Positions 19,335 through 28,581 of a stretch of 64,000 nt of DNA are shown here, piece by piece; within the stretch, counting starts at the first letter, position 1, and the number at the start of each line of letters is the position of its first letter. The stretch spans positions 278,366-342,365 of the forward strand of contig JAHHHR010000002.1 of assembly GCA_019359245.1 (NCBI GenBank), written 5' to 3'. Under the pieces are notes generated by a model. The model was not told where the DNA came from. It did not search any database and was given only the letters and a program-made list of their open reading frames with translations. The translations under genes were made by a program, and so were the position numbers. Source of the DNA: Nostoc desertorum CM1-VF14. Its GTDB lineage: Bacteria > Cyanobacteriota > Cyanobacteriia > Cyanobacteriales > Nostocaceae.

Positions 19335-20945
19335 CTACGGCAACCAAAATTCAGGTAGGATAGATTTGCCCAAGTCACGCAAAGTTTGGTTGAGCGATCG
19401 CGCCACTTGGATATGCGCTTCATCCTCTTCTACAGCTAAAATCTCAGATGGCTGACCTTCTCCCAAATAAGACACCACCAAATTTGCCGCTTCTAAACCA
19501 GTAACATAAGCCTTTTCCTGTGACCAGGAACCATGACGGCTCACAATCCAATCCCCACTCATAAACACATTCTCAAAACTTGTTTTAGCGGGCAACATAT
19601 AACGGTAACTACCAGGTGCAAAGTGAGTCACCGCTTGAGGTAGCCGAATTACACTGCTATCAATGATCTTTGCTCCTCGAAACGCCGATACACAAGTTGC
19701 TAAATAACCCTGAACTATTGGTAAAATCTCCTCATCACTCAAATTGAGAAACTGATTTGCGTGATAAAAATCAGCTTCAATCACTGTTCCCGGCTCATCT
19801 CGATATTCATCATGTAGAGCATTCAAATCAAAAAATGTCCAACCTGTAGTTGCGTCAAATCCAAAGCAAGCATTGGAAGGACGAGGAATATCAATTTTGC
19901 GGTCAAACCATAATCGCGTTGCTAAAACATCAATTGATCCTAAATTGCTCACATTACGGAATTCTTCACGGTTTTGTAAACTAGGGCTAGTTGAAACAAT
20001 TTTCTTCATTCCCGTGATCCCAACGGCAAAAATCACGGCATCTGCTTCAATTACTTCATCACCGCAAACTACACCCTTGGCTCGATGGTTACTATCAACA
20101 ATTAAGTCTGTAACCCGGCGCTTAGGTAACACTCGCGCACCAGCTTTTTCAATACGTTCCACCCAAGGACGAAATATCATTTCTCCAACAGTTCCTCGGC
20201 ACCAAACTACATCAAAATCTGGTTGATGAGCCAGAATAAAAAAGTAAAGCATCCCTAAAGTTGCTGCGGCTGAACATTGTTCACCAGGGGCAAACAAGCC
20301 CACTAATAACATTGGTTCAAAAGCATCGCGGTAAAGCCGTGCAGAAACGTTAAAATTTTTAAACAATTCACGAGCAGTTACAAAGTCATAGCGCCGCCAA
20401 GCTTCATCGGAATTGTCAAAATCAACAACAGCATAAAGTAAAGGCAAGGCACTGAGACGGTCAATTAGTGGCAGCCGCTTAAACTGTGTGTAGAGAAAAG
20501 TTCCTAGTGGCGAGGGGAGCCGTGGTAAGTCTTGAAAAATCGGTGATTCAACTTCCAAACCTGCTGGCGAATATTGCGAAGAACGAGTCCAAGTAGTAAA
20601 AGGATTAATTCCTAATTCATTGATTAGGGAAAAAATATTTTTGTAAGGATACCAAAAGCCATGAATGCCAGCTTCAACAGACTTTCCTGCGCCTGTTTGC
20701 CAACCTGCTACCAGTCCACCGGGATAGGGCCCTGCTTCTAGAAGTGTCACATCATAGCCTTGTTTTGCCAAATGGTAGGTTGCTCCTAAACCAGCCCAAC
20801 CTGCACCTACAACTACCACCCGTTTTTGTTGTGACCCTTCTACCATCCCAGCCTCCGATTGTTGCAGTCTATCAACTAATGTATACGAACTTGCCGCTCT
20901 CATCAGATGACGGTTGCTATTAGAGCGGTTTTTGTTTGGATGCAA
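19335..20945 (-). CDS. FAD-dependent oxidoreductase, carotenoid desaturase-like
   Basis: The 536-residue flavoprotein has the ADP-binding motif VVVVGAGWAGLGATYHLAKQG (about residues 43-63) followed by LLEAGPYPGGLVAGW, and a C-terminal FAD-closing segment (NVFMSGDWIVSRHGSWSQEKAYVTG). It belongs to the phytoene/zeta-carotene desaturase and amine-oxidase superfamily. Length and pattern differ from the canonical CrtP and CrtQ sequences I remember, so it may act on another isoprenoid or carotenoid. The first 40 residues before the motif are polar and may be overextended; an internal ATG near residue 15 is an alternative. Confidence 0.78.
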   Translation of the reverse strand: MHPNKNRSNSNRHLMRAASSYTLVDRLQQSEAGMVEGSQQKRVVVVGAGWAGLGATYHLAKQGYDVTLLEAGPYPGGLVAGWQTGAGKSVEAGIHGFWYPYKNIFSLINELGINPFTTWTRSSQYSPAGLEVESPIFQDLPRLPSPLGTFLYTQFKRLPLIDRLSALPLLYAVVDFDNSDEAWRRYDFVTARELFKNFNVSARLYRDAFEPMLLVGLFAPGEQCSAAATLGMLYFFILAHQPDFDVVWCRGTVGEMIFRPWVERIEKAGARVLPKRRVTDLIVDSNHRAKGVVCGDEVIEADAVIFAVGITGMKKIVSTSPSLQNREEFRNVSNLGSIDVLATRLWFDRKIDIPRPSNACFGFDATTGWTFFDLNALHDEYRDEPGTVIEADFYHANQFLNLSDEEILPIVQGYLATCVSAFRGAKIIDSSVIRLPQAVTHFAPGSYRYMLPAKTSFENVFMSGDWIVSRHGSWSQEKAYVTGLEAANLVVSYLGEGQPSEILAVEEDEAHIQVARSLNQTLRDLGKSILPEFWLP

Positions 20946-21110
20946 TACGATATCTGTGCGCCCTCCGAACTATATTCCATCGGATTGAAAACAGTTATAG
21001 ACTTTAAACAAAGGCTAAAGTAGAGCAGGTCAGTAAAACTAACTTGCGGTTAATGCTGAGTTAAGAGTATAACAGGAAACAGACTTAACTATTCATAAGG
21101 AATAATTCTA

Positions 21111-22013
21111 ATGGCTCAATTAGCAAATGTAAAATTCAGTTTGAATGACTTTGAATTACGAGATGGCATTTATTTTCCTAGTGACTATGAGCAATTGAAT
21201 AATACTCAACATAAAAAAACATGGGATGCAATTGGTAAAACATATTATGGTTCCCAAAAAATCGAAGAAGTTGCAGATACATCGCCCATAAAACAAGATT
21301 ACACTCTATTAACTGGCACACCTGGAGGTACTTGGAACAAATTTCCCTTGAATAAATCTGTTGGCTCTATTCTGGAGATTGGTTCTGGTTATGGTCGCGC
21401 ACCTTTGCATCTCTCTAAAGCAAAAAATTTGAGATGCGAAAAATATTATGGAATTGATATTTCTGAACCTTTGTTGCGGCGGTTAATTAAGGTTAAACAA
21501 GAATATGATTTTTTCCCAGAAGCTGAATTTAACTTGATTTGCACTTCTGCCGAAATATTGCCTTTAGAAGATAATTCTATAGATTTGGTAATTTCTAACT
21601 GCGTCTTTATGCATATCCCAGATGCACAATTAAGAAATTTGTTAGCTGATATATCTCGCGTATTAAAACCTGGTGGAATTTTTGTTTTTAATCATTCCTT
21701 TCACAACAAGGCTTGCCCTTCTCATATTATCCATAATTTTATCAGAAGGTTGAATCCCTTTGTGAGAAATCCAGTTTATCTTAAGCAATATACATCTGCT
21801 GAAATCAATGAAATGTTAGCAACTGCTGGCATACAAACGAAGTGTCCACAATACACTGTCGAACCAACGCAAGAATATGCAATTTTGCCGGAAACCATTA
21901 AAGGAATTCCAGTACCATTTGCTAATGCGATCAATAGAAGCCTTAAGCCATCAGATAGTTTAAAGGAAACTTTGGCTTATGGTTTTAGCGCCTACAGCAC
22001 AAAACTGGACTAA
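21111..22013 (+). CDS. class I SAM-dependent methyltransferase
   Basis: The motif I SILEIGSGYGRAPLHLSKA (about residues 84-102), motif with YGIDISEPLLRRLIKVK, LPLEDNSIDLVISNCVFMHI and the post-motif RVLKPGGIFVFNHSF define a class I methyltransferase. The 80-residue N-terminal region has no recognised domain. Ribosome site AAGGAATAATTCT precedes the ATG. A strong terminator follows. The substrate is unknown. Confidence 0.85.
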   Translation: MAQLANVKFSLNDFELRDGIYFPSDYEQLNNTQHKKTWDAIGKTYYGSQKIEEVADTSPIKQDYTLLTGTPGGTWNKFPLNKSVGSILEIGSGYGRAPLHLSKAKNLRCEKYYGIDISEPLLRRLIKVKQEYDFFPEAEFNLICTSAEILPLEDNSIDLVISNCVFMHIPDAQLRNLLADISRVLKPGGIFVFNHSFHNKACPSHIIHNFIRRLNPFVRNPVYLKQYTSAEINEMLATAGIQTKCPQYTVEPTQEYAILPETIKGIPVPFANAINRSLKPSDSLKETLAYGFSAYSTKLD

Positions 22014-22064
22014 TTAAGCAAGTATCTTGTTGTAACAATTAACTGAATACAAAGGAACTACGGG

Positions 22065-22092
22065 AGCACAACATTGTTGTGCTTTTATTTTT
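22065..22092 (+). terminator. rho-independent terminator after methyltransferase
   Basis: AGCACAAC-ATT-GTTGTGCT is followed by TTTATTTTT: an 8-bp perfect stem, 3-nt loop and U-tract, 51 nt after the stop codon. Confidence 0.85.
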
Positions 22093-22107
22093 CCAACAAA
22101 TGTAATC

Positions 22108-22146
22108 TACCAACTTTTACGAACATATTTTAACTAATAGTTGGTA
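22108..22146. promoter_or_regulatory. inverted repeat upstream of modBC
   Basis: TACCAACT (22108-22115) and AGTTGGTA (22139-22146) form perfect 8-bp arms 23 nt apart, 40 nt before the modBC start. They may be an operator. The sequence does not match the E. coli ModE site I remember. Confidence 0.3.
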
Positions 22147-22185
22147 AATTAGGGATTAGTTGAGCTAATTCTTCCCTCCGCAACT

Positions 22186-23988
22186 ATGCCATTGGATTTA
22201 TCGCCTCTTTGGATATCACTCAAAACTTCATTACTTGCTACATTTATCACCTTCTTTTTGGGTATCGCTGCTGCCTACTGGATGCTGGGATATCGTGGCA
22301 AAGGTAAATCGTTAATTGAGAGTATCTTTATTGCGCCACTGATTTTGCCCCCCACGGTTGTCGGTTTCTTGTTGCTGCTATTTTTTGGCAAAAATGGCCC
22401 TGTAGGGAAACTGATGCAGGTTTTTGACTTCAGCATCGTCTTTACTTGGTATGGTGCCGCGATCGCAGCTACCGTAGTTGCCTTTCCTCTAATGTATAAA
22501 ACTACATTTGGAGCTTTTGAACAAATAGATGGTAATTTGCTGCGAGTAGCCAGAACCCTTGGTGCAACTGAAACCACAATCTTTTGGCGCATTAGTTTTC
22601 CCCTAGCATTACCCGGTATTGCAGCCGCCACAATGCTCGCTTTCGCCCGTGCTTTGGGAGAATTCGGCGCAACGTTGATGTTGGCTGGTAATATTCCTGG
22701 ACAAACACAGACAATCCCAATGGCGATTTATTTTGCGGTGGAAGCAGGAGCAATGAATGAGGCTTGGTTCTGGGCGATCGCAATTATGGTGATTTCTCTA
22801 TCTGGAATAATTGCAGTCAACTTCTGGCAAGAATTGAGGGAAAAGAGGAGGGGAGCAGGGAGCAGGGGGCAGGGGGCAGGGGGAGAAAATCTTTATACGT
22901 TGGACTCTAGCTTTGAATTTGGTGGATTGTTTGTCAACATTGAAAAAATACTTCCTAGCTTTGATTTAAAAGTTGCTTTTACTACTGATGAGCAACCCTT
23001 AGGATTATTGGGGGGTTCTGGTGCAGGTAAGAGCATGATTTTGCGCTGCCTTGCGGGGATAGAAACGCCCACAATTGGGCGCATGGTTTTAAATGGCAGA
23101 GTCTTGTTTGACTCGGAACAAGGAATTAATTTACCCAGCCGCGATCGCCGTATCGGTTTTTTAGTGCAGAATTACGCTCTGTTTCCGCACATGAGTGTGG
23201 CGCAAAACATCGCTTTTGGTTTGCCTAAAGGACTATCGGCTGGAAGTATTAAGGTGCAGGTAGAACAGCAACTAATAGCAATGCAGTTGCAGGGATTAGG
23301 CGATCGCTATCCGCACCAACTTTCTGGAGGACAACAACAACGGGTAGCTTTAGCAAGAGCATTAGCAAGTCAACCGGAAGCATTGCTTTTAGATGAGCCG
23401 TTCTCGGCACTTGACACCCATCTGCGTAGTCAATTAGAGCAGCAAATGACAGAAACTCTTGCTGGCTATCAAGGTGTGACTCTATTTGTCACTCATAATA
23501 TGGAAGAAGCTTATCGGATATGCCCAAATCTGTTGGTATTGGAGCATGGTAGAGCCGTTCATTATGGCAGCAAACATGATATTTTTAAGCATCCTGCTAC
23601 CGTTAGTGTTGCCCAACTTACCGGATGTAAAAACTTTTCCCGCGTTGTTCTCCAATCATCGCAACAAGTAGAAGCAATTGATTGGGATTGTACCCTTCAA
23701 ATAATTGAACCAATCAAAAGCGAATTATCCCACATCGGCATTCGTGCCCATCAGTTTATTTTTACCAACGACTCATCCCAGGAAAATACTTTTCCCTGTT
23801 GGGTAGTACGAACAAGTGAAACGCCCCATCGAATGACGTTGTTTCTCAAACTAAATTCTGTTGGCAAGAACTCTCAAGACTACCATCTGCAAGCTGAAGT
23901 CTTTAAAGAAAAATGGGCGATTATGAAAGACCAACCTTTTCCTTGGTATGTGCGTTTAGATCCTCAGCGCTTGATTTTGATGGAATAA
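22186..23988 (+). CDS. modBC: fused molybdate ABC transporter permease-ATPase ModBC
   Basis: One 600-residue protein joins both transporter parts of a molybdate importer at the plasma membrane. Residues 1-215 are ModB, with five or more membrane helices and the EAA-type loop ARTLGATETTIFWRISFPLALPGIAA. Residues about 240-600 are ModC: Walker A GGSGAGKS, Q-loop VQNYALFPHMSVAQNIAFG, signature LSGGQQQRVALARALA, Walker B LLLDEPFSALD and His switch VTHNMEEAYR, with a C-terminal molybdate-binding-type region. The same fusion is known from Anabaena. The linker (about residues 220-235) is encoded by a G-rich repeat found throughout the window. No modA is nearby. Confidence 0.92.
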   Translation: MPLDLSPLWISLKTSLLATFITFFLGIAAAYWMLGYRGKGKSLIESIFIAPLILPPTVVGFLLLLFFGKNGPVGKLMQVFDFSIVFTWYGAAIAATVVAFPLMYKTTFGAFEQIDGNLLRVARTLGATETTIFWRISFPLALPGIAAATMLAFARALGEFGATLMLAGNIPGQTQTIPMAIYFAVEAGAMNEAWFWAIAIMVISLSGIIAVNFWQELREKRRGAGSRGQGAGGENLYTLDSSFEFGGLFVNIEKILPSFDLKVAFTTDEQPLGLLGGSGAGKSMILRCLAGIETPTIGRMVLNGRVLFDSEQGINLPSRDRRIGFLVQNYALFPHMSVAQNIAFGLPKGLSAGSIKVQVEQQLIAMQLQGLGDRYPHQLSGGQQQRVALARALASQPEALLLDEPFSALDTHLRSQLEQQMTETLAGYQGVTLFVTHNMEEAYRICPNLLVLEHGRAVHYGSKHDIFKHPATVSVAQLTGCKNFSRVVLQSSQQVEAIDWDCTLQIIEPIKSELSHIGIRAHQFIFTNDSSQENTFPCWVVRTSETPHRMTLFLKLNSVGKNSQDYHLQAEVFKEKWAIMKDQPFPWYVRLDPQRLILME

Positions 23989-24034
23989 ACGCAGAGATAC
24001 ACAAGATGCGGGAAATTCTTCAATATAATATTAC

Positions 24035-24071
24035 TTCAAGCGCCCAGACCAAAAGAGTCTGAGCGCTTGAA
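24035..24071. terminator. hairpin between convergent modBC and copper-protein gene
   Basis: TTCAAGCGCCCAGAC (24035-24049) pairs with GTCTGAGCGCTTGAA (24057-24071), 15 bp with one mismatch. Neither side has a strong U-tract. The position between convergent stops suggests bidirectional termination. Confidence 0.55.
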
Positions 24072-24109
24072 TATTAGGTTGTAGAGAAACATCTCCTAGT
24101 TAAAGTAAT

Positions 24110-24481
24110 TTATGCGGGCATCATCTGCATACTTCTACAAGACTCTGCACACTTGCGGCAAGCAGCAGCACATTGCATCATTTTCGCATCATCGCTCATC
24201 ATTTCACAAGACATCGCACAGCGATCGCACATTTCAGCACAGAGCATACAAGTGCGTCCCATGAACTCAGAACCGCTCATCATCATATTCATGCACATCA
24301 TGCACATTTCAGAACAATCACGCATCATGCTCATCAAACTCATCATGTTGCTATCCATGTGCTTACCATCTTTAGCCATGCAGTAAGTCATGGTTTCCAT
24401 GCAAATTTTGTGACAGTCCATACAAGCTTCTATGCAGGTTTGCATTTCGGCAGTCATAGTTTCAGTCATCATCATCATCAT
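24110..24481 (-). CDS. four-helix bundle copper-binding protein (Csp/DUF326-like)
   Basis: From the ATG at 24481 (AAGAGGTATTTCCT provides the ribosome site) the protein has 123 residues, about one third Met or Cys. Repeated CxxxC helices are visible: CIEACMDCHKIC, CSEMCMMC, CMLCAEMCDRC, CAAACRKCAESC. This is the pattern of cytosolic copper-storage proteins and DUF326, which hold many Cu(I) ions inside a four-helix bundle. No signal peptide is present, so it acts in the cytoplasm. It is convergent with modBC. Upstream Met codons in the longer frame have no ribosome site. Confidence 0.83.
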   Translation of the reverse strand: MMMMMTETMTAEMQTCIEACMDCHKICMETMTYCMAKDGKHMDSNMMSLMSMMRDCSEMCMMCMNMMMSGSEFMGRTCMLCAEMCDRCAMSCEMMSDDAKMMQCAAACRKCAESCRSMQMMPA

Positions 24482-25235
24482 AGGAAATACCTCTTGATTT
24501 GTTGATGCATAAAAAGTGTCCTTTAGAAGGACTACTTCTAACATTAGTTCTATCCTTTTAAAGAGTCAATGGGGTTTTTAATCTAGCATTTGTAAGCCTA
24601 CTATCCCGATCTAATTACCGATAATTAGAGCGAATTCTACGCTAGGCTAGTGTTGTTTTTCTAAGGATTATTATGCATTAAGGCTTATAATCCCCCATTT
24701 TTTAGTGGGGTTTTGTTGAGCAGATCAACTTTTCATTGGGGATCAAAAGTTAGAGTTAAATCTAGCACAAAAATAATGTTATTATTTTTAATAAACTCCC
24801 AAAAAAGGCATTTATGAACTTATCATAACCTGCTATTTATTAACTTATTTATCTCTATTGCGGTTATACAAAAATTTTCTAAAACCAATAAAAGTTATAA
24901 TACCGATAGGATTAGCGTAGTATACTCAAACCCCAGATCCACGGGAGCAGGGGGAAATATTTAATAACCTGTTAAGCAAATTTGCACATTGAGATCGCAG
25001 GGGGCAGTTCTTGCTGGGAGCAAGGGAGAGGGTTTGCAGCTTTTATCACCATGAAAATGGTGCAATTTAAATGACGATTAGCTTACTTATCTACGAGACA
25101 CTGCGCGTAGCTTACTTTTCCGTAGGAGTACACTCAGCACAAGTGCCCAATGCCCAATACTCAATGCCCTTATTATCTATATACTTAATTATTGATATTA
25201 ATAGTCAATTACTGAAGTACTGATCCAGAATCATC
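24482..25235. other. repeat-containing non-coding region
   Basis: About 750 bp without a gene. It holds the dispersed repeat copy A at 24969-25083, then a second type of palindromic repeat (TACGAGACACTGCGCGTAGC, near 25092-25135) and CCCAATGCCC heptamers near 25144-25170. The first 450 bp are AT-rich and show nothing I can name. Confidence 0.5.
24969..25083 (+). repeat. dispersed ~115-bp repeat, copy A
   Basis: The segment starting CTGTTAAGCA and ending GACGATTAGCT reappears in reverse complement at 31995-32105. Both copies keep a hairpin CACCAT-GAAA-ATGGTG with a GNRA-type tetraloop (one arm position is a G-U wobble in copy B), and a near-identical 3' part. The middle is a variable G-rich stretch. 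It could be a mobile element end, an RNA or an att-like site. Confidence 0.6.
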
Positions 25236-25835
25236 ATGAAATCTTTGCACCGTCCCGATCTCTATAGCTGGTCTAATTTCAATCCGGCAAGAAATATTGA
25301 TTTCAATGGGATTGCCTGGATTCGCCCAGATGGCAACATCTTGATTGACCCAGTAGCCCTATCAAACCATGATTGGAATCATCTAAAATCCCTCGGTGGT
25401 GTGGTTTGGATTGTGCTGACAAATTCCGAGCATATCAGGGCAAGTAAAGAAATTGCCGATCAAACATACGCTAAAATAGCTGGTCCTGTGGCAGAAAAAG
25501 ACACTTTTCCTATAGCTTGCGATCGCTGGCTGTCTGATGGTGAGGAATTTGTGCCAGGACTTAAGGTAATTGAACTCCAAGGCTCTAAAACTCCCGGTGA
25601 ATTGGCTCTGTTACTGGACGAGACAACTTTGATTACAGGGGATTTAGTAAGGGCACGCAAAGCAGGGAGCTTAACTATATTGCCAGATGATAAGTTGCTG
25701 AATCGAGACGAGGCTGTTGCTTCTGTTCACAGGTTAGCTCAACTGAGTCAGGTTGAAGCAGTGTTGGTCGGGGATGGTTGGCCTGTCTTCCGCGATGGAC
25801 GCGATCGCTTAAAGGAACTTGCAGCGACGTTGTAA
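25236..25835 (+). CDS. MBL-fold protein with degenerate metal motifs
   Basis: The 199-residue protein follows the metallo-beta-lactamase fold order: NGIAWIRPDGNILIDPVA, VVWIVLTNSEHIRASKEIAD, LQGSKTPGELALLLDETTLITGDLV, and VEAVLVGDGWPVF. However, the usual HxHxDH is NSEHIRASK, the HTPG His is Lys, and the terminal GH is GD. Only the GDLV Asp of the third motif is retained. It is likely catalytically altered or non-metal-binding. Start ATG at 25236. It stands alone ahead of a GNAT gene. Confidence 0.7.
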   Translation: MKSLHRPDLYSWSNFNPARNIDFNGIAWIRPDGNILIDPVALSNHDWNHLKSLGGVVWIVLTNSEHIRASKEIADQTYAKIAGPVAEKDTFPIACDRWLSDGEEFVPGLKVIELQGSKTPGELALLLDETTLITGDLVRARKAGSLTILPDDKLLNRDEAVASVHRLAQLSQVEAVLVGDGWPVFRDGRDRLKELAATL

Positions 25836-25955
25836 ATGGGTGAGTAGCACAGCTAGCTGTGCTACCCTACAGGAAATTGTGGTTCAAATAGATGAAAAAG
25901 GCTATGGGAAGAATTGTAATTTAAAACCTTTTCAGCAATCAAACCGGATTCCTAG

Positions 25956-26501
25956 ATGTTAATTGATGTGACCACCTGGTATTTAGAAATGCTTGATCCA
26001 AGTCAGCTTCGTCCTACTTTTTCAAGCAATCCAAAACTTACGGTCATCCGTGCGGAGATTCCATGCCCTGAGTTAAATCGCTTTTTATACCAAAGCGTAG
26101 GTGGAGACTGGTATTGGATTAACCGTTTAAACTGGAGCTATGAAAGCTGGTTAAAATATCTAAACCGTCCAGAACTTCACACATGGGTAGCATATCTTTC
26201 AGGAACACCCGCAGGCTATGTTGAGCTAGAAGCACAGCCAGGCGATAACGTTGAGATTGCCTACTTCGGTCTACTACGACAGTTTATCGGGCAGTCTATT
26301 GGTGGACATTTACTGAGTGTTGGTGTAGAAAAAGCTTGGGCAATGGGAGCAAAGCGAGTGTGGGTTCATACATGCAGTTTGGATAGCAGTCATGCACTTG
26401 CCAATTACCAAGCAAGAGGTTTTCAACTCTACAAAGAGGAAATCTATCAGCAGGAACTACCAGAGAAACCGATTGGCCCTTGGGCTGGTGCATCTGGTTG
26501 A
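25956..26501 (+). CDS. GNAT family N-acetyltransferase
   Basis: The 181-residue protein has a GNAT core: WVAYLSGTPAGYVELEAQ, the acetyl-CoA loop VEIAYFGLLRQFIGQSIGGHLLSVGVEKAW (R/QxxGxG/A-like) and KRVWVHTCSLDSSHALANYQARGFQLYKEE. The N-terminal 80 residues, with several Trp and Tyr, are less typical. The substrate is unknown. It is separated from ribD by about 220 bp. Confidence 0.82.
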   Translation: MLIDVTTWYLEMLDPSQLRPTFSSNPKLTVIRAEIPCPELNRFLYQSVGGDWYWINRLNWSYESWLKYLNRPELHTWVAYLSGTPAGYVELEAQPGDNVEIAYFGLLRQFIGQSIGGHLLSVGVEKAWAMGAKRVWVHTCSLDSSHALANYQARGFQLYKEEIYQQELPEKPIGPWAGASG

Positions 26502-26721
26502 AAGAGTTGTCTGTGCAGGTAGCAGCACAGGTAGGAATGTTGATATCTCCTGGCTAGAAGTGGGATAGTTAACGCTACAGTTGAGTCAAATATCACATAA
26601 GCTGAGATAGCCAATAATAGCGCCTGGATTTAATTTGTTTAATTATCAGGAGCAAAGCGCGATTCTCCTGTGAAAAGGCTGTGCGATCGCGTGCAGAATA
26701 TTTACAGTATTGCCTAAAATT

Positions 26722-27936
26722 ATGGATAATTCCCCAGTGGTCGCTCAAGCAGATGCATCCTTAGCAAATTACACTCAGGAAAGTATACATCTAGTGGAGC
26801 CAGCAGTTGGATTGAATTCACCACCAAAGGAAAAGATCGGAAGTGACTTTGACTCTCGCATGATGCTGCGGTGCTTGGAACTTGCTCGCCGCGCTTTAGG
26901 ACGGACTTCGCCAAATCCATTAGTAGGAGCGGTGATTGTTAAGGATGGCGAGATTGTCGGCGAAGGGTTTCATCCTCGTGCAGGTGAGCCTCATGCAGAA
27001 GTGTTTGCCTTGAGGGCAGCAGGGGATCATGCTCGTGGTGCAACAATCTACGTCAGCCTAGAACCTTGCAATCACTATGGGCGTACTCCCCCTTGTTCAG
27101 AAGGATTAATCCAAGCAGGGGTGGCAAAAGTGGTGGTGGGTATGGTTGATCCCAATCCACTGGTAGCTGGAGGTGGTATTGCCCGTTTACGTGCGGCGGG
27201 GATCGAAGTATTGGTAGGAGTAGAAGAATCAGCTTGTCATCAGCTAAATGAAGCTTTTGTGCATCGCATTCTCTACAAGCGACCTTTGGGAATTTTAAAA
27301 TATGCCATGACTTTAGACGGCAAAATTGCTACCACCTCTGGTCATAGCACCTGGGTGACAAGCCAAGAAGCCCGCAATGAAGTACATCAGTTGCGGGCGG
27401 CTTGCGATGCAATAATTGTCGGCGGTAATACAGTCCGACAAGATAATCCTTACTTAACCAGCCGTCAGGTGGAGGCACATAATCCCCTGCGAGTGGTTAT
27501 GAGCCGCCATCTCGACTTACCGGAAAGTGCCCATCTGTGGCAAACTGCGGATGCTCCAACTTTGGTGTTGACACAGAAAGGTGCTAATCCCGATTTCCAA
27601 GAACTGTTGCTCAAGCAGGGGGTGGAGGTGGTGGAATTAACATCACTTACACCAGATAAGGCAATGGCGTACTTGTATGAACGGGGTTTTTGTAGCGTTC
27701 TTTGGGAGTGTGGTGGGATCTTAGCTGCTAGTGCGATCGCTCAAGGAGCAGTGCAAAAAGTTTTGGCATTTATTGCCCCGAAAATCATTGGTGGTACCAT
27801 TGCTCCCACACCTGTGGGCGATCTAGGTTTTACTACCATGACTGAGGCGTTGTCTCTAGAACGTGTTCGTTGGCGTGTAGTAGGCTCTGACTGCTTAGTG
27901 GAAGGTTATTTTCCTCAAAAAGCCAATAGTCAATAG
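26722..27936 (+). CDS. ribD: bifunctional riboflavin biosynthesis protein RibD
   Basis: RibD deaminates and then reduces the pyrimidine intermediate of riboflavin synthesis in the cytoplasm. Residues about 50-190 are the deaminase with zinc motif PHAEVFAL and EPCNHYGRTPPCSEGLIQAG. Residues about 195-400 are the reductase (LKYAMTLDGKIATTSGHSTWVTS, AIIVGGNTVRQDNPYLTSR, LWECGGILAASAI). The ATG at 26722 is chosen over a TTG four codons earlier. The first 45 residues are an unstructured extension before the core. Confidence 0.95.
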   Translation: MDNSPVVAQADASLANYTQESIHLVEPAVGLNSPPKEKIGSDFDSRMMLRCLELARRALGRTSPNPLVGAVIVKDGEIVGEGFHPRAGEPHAEVFALRAAGDHARGATIYVSLEPCNHYGRTPPCSEGLIQAGVAKVVVGMVDPNPLVAGGGIARLRAAGIEVLVGVEESACHQLNEAFVHRILYKRPLGILKYAMTLDGKIATTSGHSTWVTSQEARNEVHQLRAACDAIIVGGNTVRQDNPYLTSRQVEAHNPLRVVMSRHLDLPESAHLWQTADAPTLVLTQKGANPDFQELLLKQGVEVVELTSLTPDKAMAYLYERGFCSVLWECGGILAASAIAQGAVQKVLAFIAPKIIGGTIAPTPVGDLGFTTMTEALSLERVRWRVVGSDCLVEGYFPQKANSQ

Positions 27937-27979
27937 TAATAACACTTGACTATCGATCAATTCATTGTGATATTGCTCA

Positions 27980-28195
27980 TTAACATTGGCGTTCATGAGC
28001 CATATCACGTATAAGGGCTAGCCGGGATTGGATGTAGTGGCACAGAAAATCAGTTTCGTTAGAATCTAACAACACCTGCGTTTCGGTTTGTTTCACTAAC
28101 CACTGCACCAAGCTAGCATCATCCAGTTGTAAGAGGAGCTTGGCTTGGGTAGTTTCAACCACTGACCAAAGCTGACGCATGATTGTAGGAGTCAT
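27980..28195 (-). CDS. small conserved-type cyanobacterial protein
   Basis: The 71-residue frame begins MTPTIMRQLWSVVETTQAKL after a GAGG site five nt upstream. It is predicted helical with QLDDASLVQWLVKQ and NETDFLCHYIQSRLALIRDM. The size, ribosome site and composition suggest a real small protein. I recognise no functional domain. It converges on ribD. Confidence 0.6.
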   Translation of the reverse strand: MTPTIMRQLWSVVETTQAKLLLQLDDASLVQWLVKQTETQVLLDSNETDFLCHYIQSRLALIRDMAHERQC

Positions 28196-28581
28196 CAGAC
28201 CTCAATTGAATAATTTAGCTTTGCTGTCTTCAGATTACACAATTACGATCGCAATTTACGACATGAATGTAGAAGCTGAGACAAGTATTATTAAAAACTT
28301 AATAATGGTATTTATAACTTTATGAAGATTAAGAATTTGAAACTTAGTTTGAAAATTGGGATTGGGGATTGGGAGTTGGGAAGACAGGTTTTCATGGGTT
28401 TAGTTGTAAAACCTAGAAGACAAATAGACTAAGTTCTAAAAACTGGCTTTTGTGTTTGTGAAGACTGTAATTCTTTTGACTGTTGTCCAATAATGCCAGT
28501 TTTTTTAATTACTATCTTGAATACTATATTTGTCTTATAGGATACAAAAATTAAATTTTTGAAGATAATTTTTACCAGAAA
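28196..28581. other. intergenic region with terminator-like arms
   Basis: No gene is seen. A G-rich repeat (ATTGGGGATTGGGAGTTGGG, near 28357) lies beside ACTGGC and GCCAGT arms near 28441 and 28496; the second arm is followed by a T-tract. The 48-nt loop makes a terminator uncertain. Confidence 0.4.

Noticed and set aside
24153..24505. His-rich 110-residue plus-strand frame opposite the copper-binding gene
   Set aside because: It is the antisense shadow of the Met/Cys-rich codons (CAT opposite ATG), not an independent His-rich metal protein.
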